Of a DNA stretch of 64,000 nt, positions 56,969-64,000 are shown piece by piece. Location of the stretch: NCBI GenBank assembly GCA_039707655.1, contig CM077670.1, forward strand, positions 142,766,001 to 142,830,000. Reading direction: 5' to 3'. The translations under genes and the position numbers were made by a program. The notes beneath the pieces are model-generated. The model was not told where the DNA came from, searched no databases, and worked only from the letters and a program-made list of their open reading frames with translations. How positions within the stretch are numbered: position 1 is the first letter of the stretch; each line of letters starts with the position of its first letter. The DNA is from Elymus sibiricus. Taxonomy: Eukaryota; Streptophyta; Magnoliopsida; Poales; Poaceae.

Positions 56969-57986
56969 TCTCGTGGTGTGCTCACGGCAGATGCCATGGG
57001 TAGGCTAATCGAACGTGGTTGGGGCCGGAGGACGTCGGAGGGTTCCGGAGGTGAGAATGGGGACAAGTGGTGGACGACACACAATGTACCTAGGTTCGGG
57101 GCCCTCCGGGGGAGGTAACACCCCTAGTCCTGCAAACTCCACTAGATGGATCACTAGACGAGCTACAATGGCGCTCCTTGAGCTGTGAGGGTGGAGGAGG
57201 AAGGAGGACTAGCTCTCTTCTCCTGGTCTAATGGTGGGATGCTTCGCGTGGGGATCAAGAACTCAGGGTTTCGGCCCTCTACATGGAGGGCTCCCTGGGG
57301 TCTTATAGGCTACCTCCCCAGGGTTACAATGGTAATCTACTAGGGTGCGGGGCCCAGTTGTCATCGCTTCATGCCGGACAGTGGGACCCGCCGGCTGCTG
57401 GGGCCCGCCGGCTGCGGGCCCCGCCGGCAGTCCGACACTGCAGCACGTCTTGGCTTGCGTCATGGAGCAGCGAGCACTGTTCAGCTACAGTGCTACGCCG
57501 GGTCGCCGCCGCCGACCCCGGGTCGTGGTTTTAGGGCGTACTGTTACCATGCTTGCCCGGTCTCCGGGGCGGCGTGCACTGTAGCCACGCTCGCCCGGTC
57601 TACGGGGCGGCGGGCACTGTAGCCACCCTGTCTCCGTTGTGAGGGGTTGTCTTGTCATCTGGCCGGCTAGAGCTGATGCCGGCGCGTCCGCCGTCGGGTC
57701 GAGCTTCACTGTTGCGCCTGGCCGGGTCAGGGGCCTTCAGGCCGGCTGGTGAGCGGGCCGGGTCGAGCTTCATCGTCACGCTAGGCCGGCTGGAAAGTGG
57801 GCTGGGTTAAGGGGTGCGGGCCTCCCCGTTGTTTTGAAAAAGGTTAAGTGTTGATGAGGGCCGGGTCGAGCTTCATCGTCACGCTAGGCCGGCTGGAAAG
57901 CGGGCTGGGTTAAGGGGTGCGGGCCTCCCCGTTGTTTTGAAAAAGGTTAAGTGTTGATGAGCCTACCTGGGGGTTATCCCCCGACA
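56969..57986 (-). repeat. 3' LTR of element G
   Basis: The minus strand starts TGTCGGGGGATAAC at 57986. The far end is inferred at tctcgtgg (56969), probably tgtcgtgg with one change, adjoining 'acctt' of F. A TATA-like box lies at about 57300-57311 on the minus strand (GCCTATAAGACC). It contains a perfect-but-one tandem duplication at 57755-57960. Confidence 0.7.
57755..57960. repeat. 103-bp tandem duplication in LTR of element G
   Basis: 57755-57857 and 57858-57960 are identical except one base (t/c in 'ggaaag(t/c)gggc'). Confidence 0.95.
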
Positions 57987-58000
57987 GTAGTCCCCGAAGC
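57987..58000 (-). other. polypurine tract of element G
   Basis: The minus strand reads GCTTCGGGGACTAC directly before TGTCGGGGG. Confidence 0.75.
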
Positions 58001-58400
58001 TGGCGAGGCCACCGACTGCCGGCAGGGGGCCCCGGCAGCTTACCCCCTTGATGAGCGACGGGTCCGGCCCGGCCGGCAGTGAAGAGCTTGTCCGGGTCCC
58101 CACGCATCCGGCATGGATGGCGGAGGTGGAGGGGCCCGTCGGTCCGGCTTCTGGCGCAAAAAGTCACGCCCGCTGCCCGTCGGGAGCCCGCCACATGGCG
58201 CCGTGGCCAGGCCTAGGCCTGTCAGGCCACGCGCACGACGGGACTTCGCCGCAGGGCGGGCCACAGGCTCGGCGCACGCGCGGAATCTTCTGCGGTGGCC
58301 CTGGGCGCTTGTGCTTCCTGAGGCGTTTAACGGGCACGCATACCGCGGAAGGGGTGGGGGAACGTGGGTGCAAACAATCCGACTTTCCCCATGCCCCCGC

Positions 58401-58412
58401 GGGGTTTAAATG
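58401..58412 (+). promoter_or_regulatory. TATA-like box for the antisense gene of element G
   Basis: ggggtttaaatg, about 215 bp before the ATG at 58618. Weak match, inferred by position. Confidence 0.3.
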
Positions 58413-58617
58413 AGGTGGAGGGGGAGGAGCCGAGGCACGAATGCCCCTCGCCCTGTCCCGCTGCTTCTTCTTCCTCCTCTGTGCTCCCTCTGCTCTTCCT
58501 CTGCGCGCCTGCGTCCGTACGCTCACCGCCGCCGCTGCTCCGCGCAACAGGCTGACCGCAGCGCGTAGTTCCCTCGCAGCACTGCCGCCGCTCCCACTCT
58601 TTCTCCACGCCCGGCAA

Positions 58618-59506
58618 TGGCGGCCCAGAAGTGTTAGTGGGAGGGCTCCGACGTTTTGGACGAGCTCATCGGGCATCTTCGTTCTCGGCGGAGGCTGCCG
58701 CCTACAGAGCGCGTGGTCGCGTGAGCTCCTGGCGACGAGGTTGCGCCCCAGCCGCGGGACGGGATGGTCGTCGTCTTCGTCGAGCACTTCACTCGCGGGT
58801 TCGGCCTCCCCGCCAGTGGCTTCTTCCATCGCTTCCTCGACTACTTTGGGCTCCAGCCCCACCACTTGGGGCCCAACTCGATCCTCCAGCTCTTCGCGTT
58901 CGTGGCCTTCTGCAAGGGCTATGCTGGGTTGGAGCCGTCAATGGACATCTAGAACAGATGTTTCTTCCTCAAGCCGCAGACGGCACCGGCGCCGGGGGGG
59001 CGGTGATGACCTCTTGTGGAGCAGCTCTTGTGACCATCCGGCCCGTGGGAGGCTTCCCTGAGCGGCCGCTGCTGGAGTCGGCGAAGAAATGGCAGCGGTC
59101 GTTCTTCTACGTGAAGAACACGGATCCGGCGTCTGACCATATAAACCTGCCGCCCTTCGCGGATGTTGCTCTGGTGGAGAGGCACAACTGGAGCTTCGAG
59201 CCACGTAGGTCGATAGAGGAAGCTGTCGTGATCTGCGGCCGGCTGGAGTAGCTGAAGAATGTGGAGCACCTGCGCAGAACGTATCTCATCGCGGCCTTCG
59301 TCGACTGCCGGGTGCTGCCGCTGCAGCGACGGCTGCACCGCATATGCGACATGACTGGCCGATTCGACCCGTGCCGGCTGGCGACTTCCGAGCTGACGCC
59401 GGCCCGGGTTGCCAAGCGGGTGAATCGCGTCACCTCCGCCAAGCTCGACCCGAGCACTTGGAGCTTTGGGAAGGAGCCGTACAGCCGCGCACGCCCGGCG
59501 CCTCAG
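58618..59506 (+). pseudogene. antisense gene of element G, exon 1 (Transposase_28-like)
   Basis: The ATG at 58618 (MAAQKC, then a TAG). The diagnostic segment VVVFVEHFTRGFGLPASGFF and HHLGPNSILQLFAFVAF (58764-58949) is that of the putative gypsy-type transposon domain. A G7 run at 58994-59000 shifts the frame. KWQRSFFYVKNTDPASDHIN, the stop at 59249-59251 (TAG) and RVLPLQRRLHRICDMTGRFD follow. It ends at the donor cag|gtatg at 59506. Reads opposite to gag-pol. Function unknown. Confidence 0.8.
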
Positions 59507-59585
59507 GTATGTTTTCGGCCAGCCATTATCGTTTCCTTCGCCCTTTCCTACGCCACGTTGATGCCGAGTATGGCGATGAGTGCAG
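59507..59585 (+). other. intron 1 of the antisense gene in element G
   Basis: Donor CAG|GTATG and acceptor GTGCAG|AGC, 79 nt, joining APQ to SFSRQIARDEKNP in frame. Confidence 0.7.
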
Positions 59586-60685
59586 AGCTTCTCCCGCCAG
59601 ATTGCGCGGGACGAGAAGAACCCGCCGGCCTTCGAGCCGGACCGAGAGGCCTCGGACAGGGAGGCCGGATCGGACGACAACTCGGACGGCCCCGACGAGA
59701 CGTACAAAGCAACGCTTCTCGCCGCGACGACTGCCCCCACTGGCAAGGCCTTTTTGGCGGGGAGACGGCTGCGGGGGGTGGCGGAGCCGTCACCGATCGA
59801 CCGGTCAGAGGGCCCCATCTATCCGCACGGGAAGCAGGAGGTTAGAGGGCCCCGTCTGGCCGCAGCCGGGGGGAGAGCGCCGAGGCGTGAAGAGGGCGCA
59901 TCGCCTTGCCCCAGCGCCGACCCCGAAACGAGCGATTCCGACGAGCACCGGGTGAGCGCCACTTGTCCGGCCTGGGTTTCAATCTCGGGCCATTTGTTGT
60001 CTTTTGTTCCCTTTAGTTTGCTTATCTCTCCTTCGTGTGGTGGCAGGGCTCCCATTGACCTCACAGTCGCGGGGGCGCTGGCCCTGGTCGAGGAAGACGG
60101 TGCTGGGGCTTCCACGCCCAAGGAGCGGGAGCGCGCCGCTTGGAAGGACCTGGAGCGGGCCATGCGGGAAGAGGCCGAGCTCTCTGCGAAGGTGTGGGAG
60201 GACGCGGCGGCGCGGAGGAGCGCGGCGTGCCCGGATAGGGCCGGGGGTGCCGCGTGGGGATCCTGGCAAGCGAGCTCGCCATCGCTCCCGGTGCATTCTC
60301 GCGAGCCGGCGGTCCTCTCGCCAAGGTCGGTTGCCGACGCGCCTACCACCAGCCGGGGCGAGAGTGGCGCACGGGCCGGCAGCGGGGGCCCTGGTAATGC
60401 CGGCTACCGAGTCAAAAGGGAGATGCCATCAGGTGGCGCGAGGGCCGCGTCCGGGGGTGCCGACGCGGCCGCGGCCTCCCATTGGCCGACGGGGAGCAGG
60501 GCCAGCGCGAGCTCAGCCGCCCAGCTGCAAAGGGACTGGGCGAGACCCCCAGCGGGGAGCGTCCAAGGTCTCGAATGGCGGCCTTGGATCGGGTGCGCGC
60601 GGAGTTTGCCAACTGCCGTCGCTTCCTGCAGGGGACCTCTGAGGGGGCGCAGGAGCAGCTCGCCCGGCTGGAGGAGGCCATTGCC
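59586..60685 (+). pseudogene. antisense gene of element G, exon 2
   Basis: Acidic segment (DREASDREAGSDDNSD), then EERERA-type and Ala/Glu-rich helices (KERERAAWKDLERAMREEAE). A frame change near 60480 leads to RVRAEFANCRRFLQG and LARLEEAIA. An additional intron at 59952-60046 (GTGAGC...GGCAG) is possible, but those sites do not keep the frame, while the interval itself is open. Confidence 0.65.
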
Positions 60686-60868
60686 GTGAGTTTCCTTTCT
60701 CCTCCCCTGTTTATTTTTTCTTTCCTATATCTTCTGAACGCCTTCTGGAGGGGGCGCGCCAGCGCACCCACTGGGTGTAGCCCCCGAGGCTCGGGCCGGC
60801 TGCACAGCAGGCGGGCAGAGCCTCCTGGGATTATTTCTTGGCCTTCGTTTCTGATCCTTGTTCTATAG
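60686..60868 (+). other. intron 3 of the antisense gene in element G, with repeat block
   Basis: GTGAGT...CTATAG, 183 nt, joining EEAIA to GLHDRRMAS in frame. It holds one copy (about 60761-60800) of a block repeated in the next intron. Confidence 0.72.
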
Positions 60869-60974
60869 GGGCTTCATGATCGGCGTATGGCAAGCTACAC
60901 CCGACTGCTCGAGGCGTACCAAGTGGCCGGGGCCGAACTCGCGGTGAGGGACGCGGAACTACAGCGCTTCCGTG
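60869..60974 (+). pseudogene. antisense gene of element G, small internal exon
   Basis: Encodes SYTRLLEAYQVAGAELAVRD, a heptad-like helix, between two well-formed introns. Confidence 0.7.
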
Positions 60975-61155
60975 GTACGTGCCTTATTTTCCTTCAGTGG
61001 GCGCACGTCAGCGCACCCACTGGGTGTAGCCCCCGAGGCTCGGGTTGGCTGTTTCACTGCTGGGTCGAGTCTCTTCGCTCGGCCGTTGTTCCTCTCATCC
61101 TTTTCTTTTTCGGTCTTCGCCGCGCCACTAATCGTCTGGTCTGCTCGATGCGCAG
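60975..61155 (+). other. intron 4 of the antisense gene in element G, with repeat block
   Basis: GTACGT...GCGCAG, 181 nt, joining RFR to AAYVGYREL in frame. It holds the second copy (61010-61049) of the block at 60761. Confidence 0.72.
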
Positions 61156-61401
61156 CCGCCTACGTCGGGTATCGGGAGCTTCGACGCCAGCTGGCACGAG
61201 CCGGCCAGCAGCGCGACCTTCTACAGGAGCGGGTGACCCAGCTTGAGGCGGAGCAGGGCCGGCAAGCGGACGCCCATCAAGCCGTGATAAACCGGCTGGC
61301 GGAGGAGCACCGGCGAGCGCTGGCGGAGAAGGATGAAGCGTGGGCGCTGAAGGAGCGGGGGATGCTTGCCGAGGTGCATCAGATTGACGCGCTTCTTGCC
61401 G
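61156..61401 (+). pseudogene. antisense gene of element G, coiled-coil exon
   Basis: Encodes LRRQLARAGQQRDLLQERVT and further long Glu/Arg/Ala helices, typical coiled coil, ending at GCCG|GTAAGT. Confidence 0.72.
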
Positions 61402-61495
61402 GTAAGTCTCGGATGCCCCCTTCACCTACTTCGTTTGTCCGGCCTCGGCTGCCGGTCGGTTCCTTACGTCTTTTCTTTTTCCGTTCTTCTTTCAG
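61402..61495 (+). other. intron 5 of the antisense gene in element G
   Basis: GTAAGT...TTTCAG, 94 nt with a pyrimidine-rich 3' end, joining LLAG to ALPETQEAA in frame. Confidence 0.75.
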
Positions 61496-62151
61496 GGGCT
61501 CTCCCGGAGACACAAGAGGCGGCCGAAGGTGCCGTGAGATTCCATCGGGACGAGCAGAGGGCGGCCGGGAACCGCGTCGAGCGACATGCCGCCTGGGCGG
61601 TGGAGGAGATGGCTATGGCCGTCGAGGCCCTCTTGCGGACATTCGGGCGCGTCATGAACCGGCTCCGAGACGCCGGCCTGGCGGTTGTGCGCAGCCTCTG
61701 GCTGCAGGCGGTGCAGCCAGCGACCATCAACCGGCTGGCCCGGTGGCTGGAGATGGCGCCGGCCCGGATCAATGCCTGGAGAGCCTCCGCCGCGCGAGCC
61801 GGCGCAATGATGGCGCTGCGGCTCGCGCTCTCCTGGTATCCGGGAGTGAGTCTGGCTCACCTGGTGACTCAGCGGGCGGAGGCGGAGGCGGACCTGTTGG
61901 AGCGGGCGGATCCGCTCGCGTGCCGCGCCAGTGCGATTGCCGCCTTCACCCCTCAGGACGAGTTCTTCAGGGAGCGAGCTACTGATGGCGAGGAGACCCC
62001 GAAGGACACCTACGAGCTGCTTTTTGGTGATCCAGATGGCAGCCAGGCCGAGACGTTTCACAGGGTGGGTGACTCGAGTGGCGGAGCATATGCAGACACC
62101 GGTGCTATGAAGGAGCTGGAGCAACCCGGCACCGGAGACTCCTCCGCCTAG
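61496..62151 (+). pseudogene. antisense gene of element G, last exon
   Basis: Open from the acceptor to TAG at 62149-62151. It includes AVEALLRTFGRVMNRLRDAG and RLALSWYPGVSLAHLVTQRA, and an acidic end. This exon itself is intact; the gene as a whole is called a pseudogene because of the stops and frameshift in exons 1-2. Confidence 0.72.
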
Positions 62152-63309
62152 AGGGTCATTTTCTGCACTTCCTTGTTGGCTCTGAGTAGTTGTAATTAGA
62201 TACCTCGCAATTCCACCCACTGGGGTGTATTTTAAACATGAAGAGTCTCGGCCGTGGGCCCTTTGTGATGCATGCTTATGTACATGTTCTGCTTGTGCAT
62301 GACTTTTGCCGGTTGGCGGCTCGCCCTTGCTTTTTCCTTCGACCTTCCTCCTGTGCCCCTTCCTTTTTGACCTTCTCCTCGTCAGCCGGACAGCCGGAAG
62401 CCGGTCTGTAGCTGGGTCGAGGAGTCGGCTTCGAAAAAAGGGTGCACAATACTTAGGCTCTTAGGACGTGAGCGCAAGCGAACCTCCCGCTGATCCGGCC
62501 GGCTGCAGGCGGCAGAGCCGGCTGGAACGCGGCCGGCCGGTGCGGCGGCAAGTGTAAGTGGGGGCCGGTTTGACCGAGCCGGCTGTTCTTCCTTAGCCAT
62601 TTTTCCACGTGAGAGCGATTTCGGCACTTGACTCTTGCCAGCCGGACAGCCGGGTGCCGGTCTGTGGCTTTGTGGCGCAGAGAAGGCTTTAGGCGGCGCG
62701 CACACTATACTGCTGGTTGCGAAGGGCGGGACGCGGGCTAGCCGGTGAGCCCTCGAGCCCCTGAGCCAGACGCGCCGACCCGGCGGGAGGGGGGCAAAAA
62801 TGCAGATAAAGTGCTCCAGAGACAAGAAACTTTGATAAAAGTAAAAGGGGTAGCCCCCGAGTATAACTCGGGTACCTGTTGCATTCATTAAGGGCCAAAA
62901 GTGGCGACACACTCATACCAAAAGGGGCGATACACACATACACCAATCTTGTCTTACCTGCTTGACGTGGGACTTCCTAGGCCGGAAACAGCAGCCCATG
63001 GGACCGGGCGGCTGCTCCCCCGCCGGCGACGACCGTTGTCGACCCGGCCGGGACGGAGACGGGGTTCCAGCTCTCACCCGTTGAAGACGTTGCAGGTGAC
63101 GCCATGCTAAGCGTCGCTATCGTGGGAGGTCCCTTCCCCGGGGGGAAGGTGTAGACCGACCAGCTGGGCCCTGGGCCGAACTACTGCTGAAGGAGATGCT
63201 GGTATCCGACCGCGGCATTGGTCAGTCCAAAGGGCCTGAAAACACCGGGGTAGCCTTCGAGGAGGGCGCCTGGCGCCCCGGCCTGCCTGTCGGGGCTCAC
63301 CGCGGAACC
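62152..63309. other. untranslated region of element G, no gene seen
   Basis: GC-rich, with 'gccggacagccgg..gccggtctgt' occurring at 62383 and 62638 (255 bp apart). A polypurine-like site lies at 62851-62861 on the minus strand (CTCGGGGGCTA). No RT or integrase motif found on either strand. Confidence 0.65.
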
Positions 63310-64000
63310 CTAGGGAAGAGGACGGCCGTTCGGGGGAGGGTGCGCGGACGGGCCCGCCGGCTCTGGCACATCCTTCCTGGAGTGGGGGAGCCGAGGCTTC
63401 GGCTTGGAACGGCCTCCTCCTCCTAGCGCCATCATGTGTTCGGACCGCCTACAGGAGATCTGGTCCGACCTGACCCGCAGCCGGCCCTTGCGCTGCGGCT
63501 TGGGCCATGCCGACGGCGTTTCCGTGGGTCGGGAGCCGATCCCGAGCATGCTCATGTGGGCGCAGAGCTCCGCGATGCCATCATCGCTGTCGTAGGAGTG
63601 CACAGAGCTGACGAGGTGGTTGACGTGAGCGTCTTGTTGGCTCAGCCCCTCTACGGCCGGCGCCGCCTGCGGTGCTCCTTTGGGCGACCGGGTCTGCACG
63701 CTCGGCTGCTCGCGGGACAGGGCCAGGAGCCGGTCGAATTGGCGCTTTTCCTCCACGATGACCAGGGACTCGGCCAGCTTGGAGCCGGTGTCCGCGCACT
63801 CGGCGGACTTCTTGAAGTCCTCGGCTATGGTGATGATGCCCCTGGGGCCCGGCATCTTCATCTTCAGGTAAGCATAGTGGGGTACCGCCATGAATTTGGC
63901 CAACACGGGCTGGCCCAGGAGCGCGTGCTAAGGACAGCTCAGGTCAACCACCTCGAACCAGATCGGCTCGCGGCGGAAATTGCGTGCGTCGTCGAACAGC
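63310..64000 (-). pseudogene. protease-proximal gag-pol fragment of element G
   Basis: The minus strand enters at the window edge with an REPIWFEVVDL reading, a TAG near 63930, then LAKFMAVPHYAYLKMKMPGP and RGIITIAEDFKKSAECADTG, the segment after the protease core in plant gypsy elements. SKLAESLVIVEEKRQFDRLL follows. After about 63590 it loses resemblance to pol and ends at 63310 without entering RT. Confidence 0.72.

Larger units (their letters stand above)
56969..64000 (-). mobile_element. element G: Tat-like gypsy derivative with antisense gene, right end outside
   Basis: 3' LTR about 56969-57986, then a polypurine tract. An antisense multi-exon gene follows (plus strand 58618-62151), then an untranslated stretch and a protease-proximal fragment on the minus strand at the right edge. 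RT, RNase H and integrase, which should lie between the antisense gene and protease, are absent, so this copy or family is non-autonomous or deleted. Confidence 0.8.

Noticed and set aside
59952..60046. A further GT-AG intron in the antisense gene of G
   Set aside because: Splice-like ends are present, but joining them puts a stop four codons on, while the interval is open in frame. Left as uncertain rather than called.

Overview
This window is repeat-rich genomic DNA from a large-genome grass, most likely a Triticeae species (wheat, goat-grass or barley relatives). The evidence is the CACTA terminus reading CACTACTAGG, several LTRs starting TGATACGTC with a tRNA-Asp-type primer site, very long LARD-type LTRs, and Ty3/gypsy elements of Tat-like layout. 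I see no ordinary single-copy host gene, tRNA, rRNA or CRISPR array. Almost every base belongs to a transposable element inserted into another one.

Layout, left to right. 1-5021: most of a CACTA transposon with a dead TNP2-type transposase on the minus strand. It sits in the 3' LTR of a minus-strand LARD-like element (5022-13780; LTRs about 4.45 kb, 3.0 kb non-coding interior, tRNA-Met-type primer site). That element sits in a plus-strand gypsy element (W, 13781-16644), of which the interior tail and the 3' LTR are visible. W lies in the 5' leader of a long plus-strand Tat-like gypsy element (A, 16645-48859). A is split three ways: by W, by a complete minus-strand gypsy element (B, 21421-31539, perfect GATTC duplication) inside the integrase, and by a plus-strand non-autonomous element (E, 33162-44783) inside A's antisense gene. 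E itself carries a 4.0-kb solo LTR with a perfect TGATC duplication. A sits in the 3' LTR of a minus-strand Sabrina-like element (D, 48860-56456), which also holds a 1.8-kb Helitron with a clean empty site. At the right edge D's 5' LTR is cut by a plus-strand LTR (F, from 56457), itself cut by a minus-strand Tat-like element (G, 56969 to the window end). Inferred nesting reaches five levels (D>A>W>LARD>CACTA).

The most interesting biology is that all three Tat-like elements (A, B, G) carry an extra gene between pol and the 3' LTR, reading opposite to gag-pol, with a TATA-like box of its own 90-215 bp before its ATG. In A and G it is a multi-exon gene with good splice sites, a region resembling the 'putative gypsy-type transposon' domain (Transposase_28) and a coiled-coil-rich tail. 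In B it is a single uninterrupted 257-codon ORF with an N-terminal RG-rich region, a plant B3-type DNA-binding domain and an acidic Ser-rich tail. The B3 ORF is open while gag-pol of the same element is full of stops and frameshifts. A second striking pattern is a duplicated internal copy of the polypurine tract, with the same 57-nt spacing in the two independent elements D and E.

All gag, pol and transposase genes here are decayed. Many stops fit CAG-to-TAG or TGG-to-TAG changes as expected from methylated CHG sites, and many frameshifts lie in homopolymers. Family names are by resemblance only; no database search was possible.
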